A stretch of 64,000 nt of DNA, taken from NCBI GenBank assembly GCA_963700865.1, contig CAVOZC010000016.1, positions 186,001 through 250,000 of the forward strand, given 5' to 3'. This document shows, piece by piece, positions 28,301 through 37,100 of this stretch; within the stretch, counting starts at the first letter, position 1; each line of letters starts with the position of its first letter. This DNA is from CAVOGJ01 sp963700865 (GTDB lineage Bacteria; Planctomycetota; Planctomycetia; Pirellulales; Pirellulaceae). The position numbers and the translations under genes were made by a program. A model generated the notes under the pieces. It did no database searches and was not told where the DNA came from. It saw only the letters and a list, made by a program, of their open reading frames with translations.

Positions 28301-28928
28301 ACCTCTCCGCTTCAGGATCGTCGGCTTATTGGCCAATTCTATTTTTCAAGGCAGTTTGCTCGTGAGTGAAGATGATCTCGTGCGGGTCTTTCCCGACACG
28401 AGTGGTTATCAGATGTTCCTCATCGGCGCGGCGAAACCTGACCGTGCGATTGCGGCGGGCAAGCTATTGGAGACACGATTTCGAGACGAAGGATGGGACG
28501 CCCGCTTCTGTCGCACGTTGCTGGATGAGTTACTTGCGGTCCAGAATACGTATCTGTCCACATTCCAGATGCTGGGGGCCCTGGGATTGTTACTAGGGAC
28601 ATTCGGACTGGCAGCGGTTCAATGCCGTAGCGTTTTGACACGCGGCGGCGAGTTGGCACTCCTGTCGGCCGTCGGTTTCACCGACCGACGGATCCAACGG
28701 CAATTGATCTGTGAAAATGGCGCACTGCTACTGGCAGGCTTGGGGATCGGATTGGTCGCGGCACTGCTGGCAGTCGTTCCCCATGCCATCTACGGTGAGG
28801 CCAGGTTCCCCTTTGCGACCGTGGCTGCCTTGTTGGGAGTTGTCCTGCTGGTTGGCTTGCTGGCCGGCTATCTGTCAGCGGCGCTGGCTCGACGAGTGGA
28901 TACGATCACGGCCTTGCGTGCGGAATAG
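25338..28928 (+). CDS. Large FtsX-like ABC transporter permease
   Basis: The 1196-residue protein has one membrane segment near the N-terminus (HLAVLLAVAVATGVLTGALI) and a long extracytoplasmic part of about 500 residues. A group of membrane segments at about 580-700 carries the FtsX domain features (FRLGVDLRAKELGTLQATGW). Further segments lie at about 755-790 and 830-850, and a second FtsX-like set is at the C-terminus (LSAVGFTDRRIQRQLICENG). It follows the ATPase with a four-base overlap. The size is well above LolC/LolE, but similar large permeases are seen in planctomycetes. Substrate unknown; an envelope or lipoprotein role is inferred. Confidence 0.9.
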   Translation: MSRWRYLVRSLAHYWRTHLAVLLAVAVATGVLTGALIVGDSVRGSLRQLTLERLGRISHVLVANRYLSVDTVRALMADPRLTHATIVPVGMLPSVTVERTERGTATDRARGVFLIASGPEFWSLADPAGVSQSPADLAAAAPPDDRVAVNQALADDLDLAVGDQITIRLPSANQVPADSALGRKEGRTVGLTSLVLTAILPDEGLAKFTLHPTQARSRNVFVSLRRWQAALEVGDGVNAICVAPAEGQAESVLDEPLADALRPTLEDCGIKLTRPSMSFTDPRSGETTLVWDYFLLTNDRLLWDPATRRAALRALAGIDFQELFTYMANTIAIESASTDGTTPIPLPYSTITAADNHPRLGPLTTGAGVIAAPLAVGEIALNRWAANELSAQPGDTIRIRYFLPETTHGAAVEAAESFRLALVTPLTTPAQPFRRRRPAVFDTRPTLANDTHLTPTVEGITDQDSIDDWNPPFPFDQSRIRPRDDAYWDDFRTTPKAFLSLADGQRIWGSRFGDASGFRIPLQADVDEAQLRSRLSQALRAESANLGLSFQPIRRESLRASQGTTPFAALFLGFSMFLIAAALMLIGVLFRLGVDLRAKELGTLQATGWQPREIMRLVLTEAGLVALAGVVCGIGLAIGYAKLMIIGLRGWWLAAIVTPFLDFYARPTSLLVGSTLSLVMALGVVLLSLRRLQRCSAVQMLRGQLDVESPDRRSQPTGQRRGVTAGQVDTEPGGRPRRWPWAGVGLAMVALLLVVWGTRLEGEIQAGLFFGTGAVTLTGLLVGLSRRLRAAASVNASAAHFGPLTLAWRTTARHPRRSVLTIGLMASATFVIAAIAAFRLAPAVSGTGGFTLLAESDQPVHRDLSNPDVRRDLFGRQAEQLRDVTILGLRVRAGDDASCRNLYQARQPRMLGVSQQMFDYFDRHPNQFALATDALPLPSRGAISNPWRCLQDDSSADAIPVILDKNTAMYSLHLPARLGHEFSLDFDQPLRFRIVGLLANSIFQGSLLVSEDDLVRVFPDTSGYQMFLIGAAKPDRAIAAGKLLETRFRDEGWDARFCRTLLDELLAVQNTYLSTFQMLGALGLLLGTFGLAAVQCRSVLTRGGELALLSAVGFTDRRIQRQLICENGALLLAGLGIGLVAALLAVVPHAIYGEARFPFATVAALLGVVLLVGLLAGYLSAALARRVDTITALRAE

Positions 28929-29144
28929 CTGCCGTCGCAGTGAGGCGTTTTGAGGACCGGTGGCTGTGGGATTCGCCTGGAGCTCGGTCAGGTGCGACTC
29001 CGAAAGCGTTGGGGGCGTCGGGCGATTTGTCTTCCGCGATCCCTCTTTGGCCGCCAAATCAGCGTGTCTCTTCTGGTGCTCAGCTCACGCGCCATCATTC
29101 GCCACTCTCGACCCGCACAGATCCGTCCGTTAGACTTCTTGAAG

Positions 29145-29187
29145 GATATCGGTTTCCCCGTTGTCCCGGGACGGGGAGACCGATATC
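29145..29187 (+). promoter_or_regulatory. Strong 16-bp hairpin in the 28929-29257 intergenic region
   Basis: GATATCGGTTTCCCCG (29145-29160) pairs with CGGGGAGACCGATATC (29172-29187) over 15 Watson-Crick pairs and one G-U pair. The 11-base loop contains the self-complementary octamer TCCCGGGA. No T-run follows. It stands 70 bases before the transporter start at 29258, so it may be a structured leader or may separate the two units. I see nothing else definite in this 329-base region. Confidence 0.5.
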
Positions 29188-29257
29188 CGGGACCCACCTT
29201 CCCCTTCCGCGGTCCAGCCGTCCACCTGATCCGTCCGCTCCACGGAGCCTGTCCACC

Positions 29258-30526
29258 ATGTTGCGACTTCCCGCGGTTCTTTTTTTCGTCGTCCTCACGT
29301 TCATCTGCTGGGGGTCGTACGGGCCCGTGCTGCATATCGGACAAGAGGCGATGGGGCATGGCCGTTGGCGGCCCTTCATCTGCGTCGGCATGGCGTACTT
29401 CGTGGTGGCGGTTGTGGTTCCACTGCTGTTGTTGCAGGCACGCCGCGAATCGGGTCGCTGGACGCTGACTGGAATCGTCTGGTCCCTCGTGGCGGGAGCG
29501 GTCGGTGCGCTGGGAGCTTTGGGCATCATCCTCGCCTTTCAGTACGGCGGAAAGCCGGTCTACATCATGCCGATTGTGTTCGGTTGCGCGCCGGTCGTGA
29601 ACACCCTCGTGACGATGGGGATGAACCGCGCCCACGAACCACCTCCGCTGCAATTTTACTTGGCGATTCTGCTCGTCGCCCTTGGGGCGGCCGGCGTTTT
29701 CGTGTTCAAACCGCAAGTCACGATTAAACCGACGACGTCCGCCGCGGCGGTCCTGCTACCGGATGATTCCGCCGCTGCCCCCAGCGGCACACTTTCCGGG
29801 ATGATACGCGCCCAAGCCGGGGAAGTGGCAGCGGCCGAATCGGAAAGCGGGCCGGCAGATCCCAGCCGCCGTTGGTTTGCCGGCATCCAGGCGTTTCTCG
29901 CGATTGCCATGACGGCCGCTTGTTGGGGTGCCTACGGTCCGATCCTGCACAAGGGTCAGGCCGGTATGGAAGGCAGCCGACTGCGGCCCTTCGTGTGTGT
30001 GGGTCTGGCTTACTTTGTCATTGCCGTCCTCGTGCCCATGATCATCCTGTCACGAGCCGACGACGGTTCCCACTACACACTTTTTGGCGTCTTCTGGTCG
30101 ATGCTCGGTGGCGGCGTCGGGGCCATCGGGGCTCTCGGCATCATCATGGCCTTTAATTATGGGGGCCGTCCCATCTTCGTCATGCCGCTCGTCTTTGGTG
30201 GAGCGCCGGTCGTCAATACGATCATCAGCATGAGTCAGTCCTATTTCAAAGACGGTCAGTTCGGTCAGATCACCAGCTGGTTTCTGGGGAGTTTGATCAT
30301 GCTGATCACGGGGGCGGTGTGCGTTCTGCTATTCGCGCCACGAGCTGGCCACGCTCCCAAGCCAACGCTGCCGAGCGAGTCGCCGAAAGGCGACGCGTCC
30401 GACGCGGGGCCACCCAACGCGACGGTCCGCGAGCCATCGACTGCGGAAGCAGAGCGTTCGGCGGCCGTTGCGGAGCACCCGCGCGCCGAGGCGGCCGACG
30501 CCGCCGATTCGAATCGGCAGGAGTAG
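29258..30526 (+). CDS. Ten-helix transporter-like membrane protein with internal duplication
   Basis: The 422-residue protein consists of two repeated halves of about 140 residues. The first has FICWGSYGPVLHIGQEAMG, FICVGMAYFVVAVVVPLLLL and IILAFQYGGKPVYIMPIVFG; the second repeats this with AACWGAYGPILHKGQAGMEG, FVCVGLAYFVIAVLVPMIIL and IIMAFNYGGRPIFVMPLVFG. A polar linker of about 65 residues joins them, and a polar Ala/Glu-rich tail ends the protein. The helices resemble the drug/metabolite transporter (DMT) superfamily. The start at 29258 begins directly before the first helix. The substrate is unknown. Confidence 0.8.
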   Translation: MLRLPAVLFFVVLTFICWGSYGPVLHIGQEAMGHGRWRPFICVGMAYFVVAVVVPLLLLQARRESGRWTLTGIVWSLVAGAVGALGALGIILAFQYGGKPVYIMPIVFGCAPVVNTLVTMGMNRAHEPPPLQFYLAILLVALGAAGVFVFKPQVTIKPTTSAAAVLLPDDSAAAPSGTLSGMIRAQAGEVAAAESESGPADPSRRWFAGIQAFLAIAMTAACWGAYGPILHKGQAGMEGSRLRPFVCVGLAYFVIAVLVPMIILSRADDGSHYTLFGVFWSMLGGGVGAIGALGIIMAFNYGGRPIFVMPLVFGGAPVVNTIISMSQSYFKDGQFGQITSWFLGSLIMLITGAVCVLLFAPRAGHAPKPTLPSESPKGDASDAGPPNATVREPSTAEAERSAAVAEHPRAEAADAADSNRQE

Positions 30527-30552
30527 ATGCTCGCGCGGATGGCTGGCTACCC

Positions 30553-31634
30553 ATGATGCATCCATCGTTTTCCGCGGCTCGTCGGATCTTCTATATGAGT
30601 TCATTACGGGTGGTGGCCTGATCGACGAGTCCGACCCGCCTGGTGGCAGTCTGTTGCGCGAAGGGATGGCAATGCTCCGCGCGGTGGCGAACGATCTGTT
30701 GGAGATGCCCCACTGCCAGGTCGTATCCACCCGAGATCGGCGGCTAGCCTTCCCACCGCGGTCGGGATGGATCATGACCCGCGTCGATGACTTGACGTCC
30801 CATGACAAGGCGATTCAGCAACTGGCCCACGATGCGGATCAAGTGATCGTGATCGCCCCGGAGTTCGCTGGGCACTTGAAACGGATCTGTCGGCTAGTGG
30901 ATGGCAACTCGCCCGAACGCATCGGTCCCTCGGCGGACTTTCTCGCCTGGACCTCCGACAAGCAGGAAACGGCCCTGCGGCTGGGGCAAGCCGGCCTGCC
31001 TCATCCACGAGGGACGATCCTTTCCGGACGGGATGCGTGGGACGATGACATGGCGAGCCGCTTTGATGGGCCGCTGGTGATCAAGCCGGTCAACGGCGCG
31101 GGCAGTCTTGAAGTGATGATCGCGAGGAGCCCCGGTCAATTATCAACGGTGTTCGCCGCCGCCCAGTTTCCGCGACGTATCGAAACGTTTTGCGAGGGAC
31201 GAGCGGCCAGCGTCGCGCTGCTCTTGGGGCCCAACGGGACGCAAGTGCTCCAGCCTTGCTGGCAGAAGCTTGCGGAGAGTCCGGCGGGCGCGATCACTTA
31301 TCACGGTGGCAGCGTGATGGAGCATGGCCCGCTTGCCGATCGTGCCCGCCGCCTGGCGCAGCAGTTGGCGACGCGTTTATGCGAGGGACAGATCGGCTAT
31401 GTCGGAATCGATCTCGTGTTGGGTGAGGCCCAGGATGGTTCGCAGGACGTGGTGATTGAAATCAATCCCCGTCTCACCACCAGCTATGTGGGACTGCGGG
31501 CGGCGACGTCGGTGAATCTGGCGGAAGCGATGCTGGCGATCGCGCGCGGAAGTCGTTGGGAGATTTCGTTTTCACGGCTACCATGCGGCTTTACCGAGGA
31601 GGGTGCCCTGGAGGAGTGCGCGTGGCGTGGTTAG
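30553..31634 (+). CDS. ATP-grasp ligase resembling MfnD (tyramine-glutamate ligase); probable frame break near 30595
   Basis: The product has the family start YEFITGGGLIDESDPPGGSL, an ATP-binding section PLVIKPVNGAGSLEVMIA and the metal-binding end VVIEINPRLTTSYVGLRAA. MfnD joins glutamate to tyramine in methanofuran synthesis, and bacterial homologues occur in C1-cofactor loci. The frame upstream of YEFITGGG has no good start. ATGATGCATCC at 30553 gives an N-terminus ending RRIF in another frame, which would join if one base were added at about 30595. The next gene overlaps its end, so the three genes are coupled. The assignment rests on motif, order and partners. Confidence 0.75.
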
Positions 31635-32639
31635 CGTTGGATGTCGGAGGCGCCCATCTGAAGGCGTCGGACGGAGCCGGTTGGTCCGGCTCGCGACCGT
31701 TCGCGCTCTGGGAGCGTCCTGGTGAATTGGCACAAGAACTGGCGCGATGATTGCCGAAGCGCCCCGGCGCAACGGTTGGCCGTGACGATGACGGGCGAAT
31801 TAGCCGATTGCTTTGCGACCAAACAAGAAGGCGTGGCCTCGATCGTGCGGAGTGTGGAGCAGGCCGCCGATGGGCGGCATACGCGTTTCTATCTGACCAA
31901 CGGCACCTTCGTGACGGGGCGCGTCGCGATGCGGGACGCGCGACTGGCCGCTGCGTCCAACTGGCACGCTTTAGCGAGCTTCGCCGCGCGATACGTCCCA
32001 GATGCGTCCGTGGGGCTGCTGCTGGATATCGGCTCGACCACGACGGATGTCATCCGCATCACGCCCGCCGGTCCCCTTTCCGAAGGGAGTGAAGATACGG
32101 AGCGGCTGGCAAGCGGCGAATTGGCTTACACTGGCACGTCGCGCAGCCCCGTTTGCGCGGTGTCCCGCTCGGTTCCGTATCGGGGTCGGGAGTTGCCGAT
32201 CGCCCAGGAGCTTTTCGCCACGATGCGGGACGTGTACGTGATTTTGGGCGACCTCCCGGAAGAAGCGACCTCGCTCTGGACGGCAGACGGTCGACCTGCG
32301 ACGAAGAAATTTTCTCGATCCCGTCTGGCTCGCATGATCTGTGCCGACAGTGACACCTTTAACCATCGGGATGCGATTGCCATGGCCCGCTCGATTGCCG
32401 ATCAGCAATTGGACCTGCTCGTGCAGGCCGCGACCACGGTTTGGACGCGACAAGGTGCCACCATCCCAGCAGTCGTCGTGGTGAGTGGTGCGGGGGAGTT
32501 CCTGGCGTCGCGCATCGTGGAGCGGCTGGGTTGGTCGTCACGCATGGTGTCGTGTGCCAAGGAATTCGGTCCGCGGCATTCCGTGGCCGCACCGGCTTTC
32601 GCGTTGGCGGTATTGGCGAAAGAGGGTATGTATCGATGA
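31622..32639 (+). CDS. Hydantoinase/acetate-kinase-fold protein resembling MfnF (frame break at about 31745)
   Basis: The protein begins VAWLALDVGGAHLKASDGAG from a GTG at 31622 with GGAGGAG upstream. After a frame change at about 31745 it continues as AVTMTGELADCFATKQEGV, LLLDIGSTTTDVIRI and VVVVSGAGEFLASRIVERL. GELADCF and DIGSTTTDVI are typical of the hydantoinase/oxoprolinase-like family that includes MfnF, which couples tyramine-glutamate to the aminomethylfuran phosphate. One surplus base explains the break. It overlaps the ATP-grasp gene upstream and shares ATGA with the kinase gene downstream. Confidence 0.78.
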
Positions 32640-33232
32640 ACCAGCCACCGGTGTTGCGCGTGGTCAAGCTGGGGGGCAGTCTCCTGCGGCGGTCCGATTG
32701 GCCGACCGCCCTGCGACGCTGGTTTGGCCTTCAGCGCCAAGCGAATCACCTGCTCGTCGTGGGCGGCGGGGAGTGGGTGGATCGGTTGCGTGTGTTGGAT
32801 CAACGGCTGAATTTTCCCGGCACGGCGTCGCATTGGATAGCCATTGGTTTCATGAGTGTCACGGCACGCTGGGTTGCGGCGCGTCTACCGGATTGCGATT
32901 TACTTGAAGAGCCCCTGACGGCTCGTCAGGCGCGATGGCGGACCCGCCAGGAACGCGTGGCGGTGATTGATCCCTGGCAGTGGCTGCAAGGGGATGGTTT
33001 CTGGCGTGCGGTCCCGCAGGCGTTGCCGGCGAGCTGGGACGTCACGAGTGACAGTATCGCTGCCTGGCTGGCGGTGGGGGTCGCCGCCGACGAATTGGTG
33101 TTGCTTAAGTCAGCGGGGTCGACCAGCGATGATGCGGAGGAGTGGGCACGCAGCGGATTGGTGGATGCCTTTTTTCCCTCGGCCTGCGCGGCGGTGCCGT
33201 GCGTCCGCTGCGAGCCACTATTTGGCCGTTAA
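32636..33232 (+). CDS. Amino acid kinase-family protein resembling MfnE
   Basis: The 198-residue protein has the amino-acid kinase fold signature VVKLGGSLL near the N-terminus, HLLVVGGGEWVDRLR and WDVTSDSIAAWLAVGVAADE followed by LVLLKSAG. In methanofuran synthesis MfnE phosphorylates aminomethyl-furanmethanol phosphate; homologues of similar length occur in bacteria with tetrahydromethanopterin-linked C1 genes. It is the third gene of the coupled set (ATGA overlap). The three-gene order supports the assignment more than this sequence alone. Confidence 0.78.
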   Translation: MNQPPVLRVVKLGGSLLRRSDWPTALRRWFGLQRQANHLLVVGGGEWVDRLRVLDQRLNFPGTASHWIAIGFMSVTARWVAARLPDCDLLEEPLTARQARWRTRQERVAVIDPWQWLQGDGFWRAVPQALPASWDVTSDSIAAWLAVGVAADELVLLKSAGSTSDDAEEWARSGLVDAFFPSACAAVPCVRCEPLFGR

Positions 33233-33253
33233 CCCGCTCGACAACTGGGTGCG

Positions 33254-33319
33254 TTATTGCTCTGCTTGCTTCGCATCGCCCAGGTCTTCGTACCAACGGT
33301 CATGTTCTTGGGAATTCAT
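33254..33319 (-). pseudogene. 21-codon reading frame coupled to the sigma factor; probable truncated partner gene
   Basis: An ATG overlaps the stop codon of the ECF sigma gene (ATGA) and opens a frame encoding MNSQEHDRWYEDLGDAKQAE plus one residue before TAA. In planctomycetes this type of sigma factor is often followed by a coupled protein kinase gene. The overlap suggests a real start, but nothing recognisable follows. It may be a truncated gene or a short regulatory peptide. Confidence 0.35.
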
Positions 33320-33900
33320 GGCAGTGTGTCCTCGCTCAGTTTGGCTTGAAACCAGGCCCGCGCGAATTTCCAGTCATTCTTGACTGTTCGCGGGGAAACG
33401 CCGAGGGCTGCCGCTGTCTCCTCTACGGAAAGACCAGCAAAAAAACGCATCTCCACGACCTGGGCCTGCCTCGCATGCTGGGACTCGAACTGCTCCAGGA
33501 GTTCATGCAATTGGAGCACGTCAATCGGCCGCGCGTCGCCGTGAGCGAGTTGCACATGGTCGTGCAAGCTCAAGCGTTGAAAGTCGCCACCCCGCTTCCG
33601 TGCGGTTTGAGCCCGCGCGTGATCAATCAGCACGCGGCGAATCATGCGGGCCGCTAATGCAAGAAAATGTGACTTGCCGGTCACCTCACAGCGGTCCTGC
33701 CCCAGTAGACGTAAATAGGCTTCATGAACCAGGGCGGTGGCCTGCAGCGTGTGGTCGGGCCGCTCGTGATTCAGAAAGTGTTGAGCCAACCGCTTTAGCT
33801 CTTCATACAACAAAGACAGCAACTGGTCCTTAGCCTGGGGATCGCCCTCCTGCAGCCGAGCCACCAAGTCGGTCGTTCGCTCGATTTCGAGCTCACCCAT
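33316..33900 (-). CDS. ECF-type RNA polymerase sigma factor, planctomycete subgroup
   Basis: The 194-residue protein has the sigma2 region (LLYEELKRLAQHFLNHERPD, TALVHEAYLRLLGQ, AARMIRRVLIDHARA) and the sigma4 helix-turn-helix (MRFFAGLSVEETAAALGVSP and RTVKNDWKFARAWF). This matches the ECF group abundant in Planctomycetes. The start at 33900 has GGAGGTG upstream. It is divergent from the large exported protein at 34129 and may control that gene or others. No anti-sigma gene is visible. Confidence 0.9.
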   Translation of the reverse strand: MGELEIERTTDLVARLQEGDPQAKDQLLSLLYEELKRLAQHFLNHERPDHTLQATALVHEAYLRLLGQDRCEVTGKSHFLALAARMIRRVLIDHARAQTARKRGGDFQRLSLHDHVQLAHGDARPIDVLQLHELLEQFESQHARQAQVVEMRFFAGLSVEETAAALGVSPRTVKNDWKFARAWFQAKLSEDTLP

Positions 33901-34128
33901 GGCACACCTCCGGGCCGATCGCATGCACCGCCTCAGCGCGGATTTTGACATGGAAAACGCCGGATAGCGAGTGAGGGTCCGGAAATCACCGGAAAAAAAA
34001 GATTCTTTTGCCCCCCAACGGCGCGGCTGCCGCGTGATGTTTAGCTGGCGAGCACCCGAGCCGCTGGGAAGGCGGCCGTCCCGGCCGTTCGCCCATTTCC
34101 GTTCTACAAAATCAGGAGGCACGTCCCG

Positions 34129-37100
34129 ATGGCCAAGAATTTCCCCAGAACGCAGCGTCGTACTCGCCGCACCGGTTCCGCCCACGCAGCAGCCGCCCGC
34201 ACGACTCGCCTGGCAGGCCTGGAATCATTAGAGCAGCGACAAATGTTGACGACCTTCACGGTGGACCATCCGGGTGATGGCTTCGACGCCGACCTGACCG
34301 ACGGCCTATGCGCGACGCTGTCCGGTAGCTGTACCCTCAGAGCGGCCGTGGAACAGGCCAATCACGATGCCGGCGCGGATCGAGTTGATTTTGCACCGCA
34401 AATCGCCGGAGTCGCGCTGTACTTCGGCGAAATCGTCGTCAACGATTCGGTGGTGATTGACGGCAGTACGGCCAATGTCATTCCGATTCCGATTCAGGCC
34501 TCGCCCGGCTCCCGCATTTTCCTGGTGGATGATTTCAATCCGCTCGTCGACCGGCAAGTCGACATGAATGATCTCAGCCTGGAACTGGGTGCCGTGATCG
34601 GACCGGGCGGTGCCGTGCTCAATTTCGAGGAATTCGAGCTGAAAAACTCGGTGGTCACAGGCAATTCGGCGGTCAACGGTGGCGGCATCGCCAATTATCG
34701 GATCGTACGACTCGACGATGTGCAGGTCGACGGAAACACCGCATCGCTGTCCGGCGGAGGGCTTTTCAATGGCGTTAGCCCCTTTGGTCAAACGGCAAGG
34801 GCCGAAATCGACCGTTCGGTGTTCATCCATAATGAAGCGTCCAATCCACTCGCGGACACTTTTGGGGGCGGTATCTACACCGGGAATGCCGCGACGACGG
34901 TACTGCGTGATAGCAGTCTCATCGACAATACCGCCAACTATCCGGCGGCGCCGATGGCAACGGGCTTTGGGGGAGGCATGGCCACGCAATCGGGCAGCAT
35001 TGCCCAGCTATTCAACTCAAGCGTGCTGGAAAATCATGCGGGAGATGCGGGGGGTGGTGTCTTTCACAGCCAAGGCCAACTGCTCGTGCAGGACTCGATG
35101 GTGTATGCCAACAACGCGGGGCGGAGTGGCGGAGGCCTGCACCTGGACGATGCCGCGACGGCCGATATCTTTGGCAGCGAGATTCACGACAATCGAGCCG
35201 AGATGTTCGGGGGGGGTGTCACCGCCGCCGCGGGAGTTCAATTAACCGTGGCTTCCACTCAGGTCTACGACAACTCGAATTATCTCTCCTCCGCGGATGG
35301 CACCGGAGGCGGATTCTATCTGGGAGACTTCGGCTCGGGCGCTGGGCCAACGGTCGACATTCGCAATAGCTCCATCCGGGGCAACAACTATGGACTGTTT
35401 ACGCAGCGAATCGAGGGAGAACGCGGTGGCGGCATCGGTGTGGGAGCTGCCACGGACCTTACCATCGACCAAACCCTCATCCGCGATAACAAGGCGCTGA
35501 TCGCGGGGGGTGGTTTATTTGCCACGACCTTTGGCAGCGGCGCTGCTTCGGTCGTGACCATTACCAACAGCCAAATCCTTGAAAATCAGTCGCTATTCCT
35601 TGGTGGCGGTATCGCTTCGGAGGAACAAATTCAACTGGACATTTCGAATTCAGAAGTATCGATGAACGATGCCGGTGACGGCGGCGGATTCTATCTCTCC
35701 GGAAACGCGCTGGGCGGGCTGAACGTCACCACGATATCTGGCACCGATATTGCCAATAATCACGCCGCCTATTTCGGAGGCGGAATCAGCGCTGGACCCG
35801 ATTCGCGGTTGCAGGTAGACGACAGCCTCCTCCTGGCGAACCGGACGGAAGGGCGTGGAGGTGGTATGTACCTGTCATCGCGAGGTACTGGCGCGACGCA
35901 GTCAACAACGGTGACGGCAAGCGAGATTCGTCGCAATCGGGCGATCATGAACAGCTACGGATCTGACGCCTATGCCGCCGGCGTCTGGGCTGGCGACGCG
36001 GTGGTTCTCGACGTGTCCAAGACGACGATTTCCAATAACCGCGCAGATAACCTGGGCGGAGGTTTTATGATCGACAAGGCCGCGGCTGTTGATGTGCGAG
36101 ACAGTAGCGTAACCGGGAATTCCGCCTCCGCTGGCGGAGGCGTCTACCTGCGGAATGCGTCGGCGAACTTCCTGCAAGATACGTTCTACGGGAATTCCGC
36201 TAATCAGGGAGGCGGGCTGTATTTGTTCGCGGCAGCACCGGCACAAGTCACCCTGGCACATACGACGATCACGAAAAACTCCGTGAGTGCCGCCGGGGTA
36301 CTCAGCTACGGCGGAGGTATCCACATCAAGGCCGCACCCAACAATGTGCTGCAGCTGGCGCTGTCGCACACCATCGTCGCCGCGAATATCAACCTGAACC
36401 TATTAGGCGGTCCCGATCTTTATGACGGGCCCAACTCGCTCGCCCTGCCCGCGACGACCGCGACGTTCAGCCTGATCGGTAGTCAGAGCGGAACCGCTTT
36501 CGCAGCGGCTCATCCCGATGCCAGTGGAAATATCATCGGCTCGATATTCGCTCCCGTTGATCCACTCCTGGGAGGCCTCATGAACAACGGCGGGCCCACG
36601 TCGACTGTCGAGCCGATGGGGGCAAGTCCCGCCGTCGACGTCGGCGACCCGGCCTTCACGGGGTCCCCCAGTCACGACCAGCGACAGGCTCCCTACCAAC
36701 GCATCTTTCATGGACGCATCGATATCGGAGCGGTCGAACGGCAACCAGCACCTCCTGACGGAGACTTCAACGCGGATGGTATCTACAGTTGTGACGATAT
36801 CGACATGTTGACCACGGAAATTGCGAGCATGACGCACAATCCGCATTTTGACATGACTCTCGACGGGGCGGTGGACGGAGCCGACCTGGACGCCTGGCTG
36901 CTGGTGGCGGGTAACGCCAACTTGGGAGCTCATTTGAAGTTCCGACCAGCAGACGCCAACCTGGATGGCGTCGTGGATGCGTCCGACTTCAACATCTGGA
37001 ATGCCAATAAGTTCCTAGTAGACAGCCGCTGGTGCCATGGGGACTTTAATGCGGATGGAGTTGTCGACACTTCCGATTTCAATATCTGGAACGCCAATAA

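Noticed and set aside
34700..36200. Repeated GGGG and GGCGGA runs that could be mistaken for DNA repeats
   Set aside because: They encode the glycine turns of the beta-helix protein; the repeats are at protein level and not a separate element.
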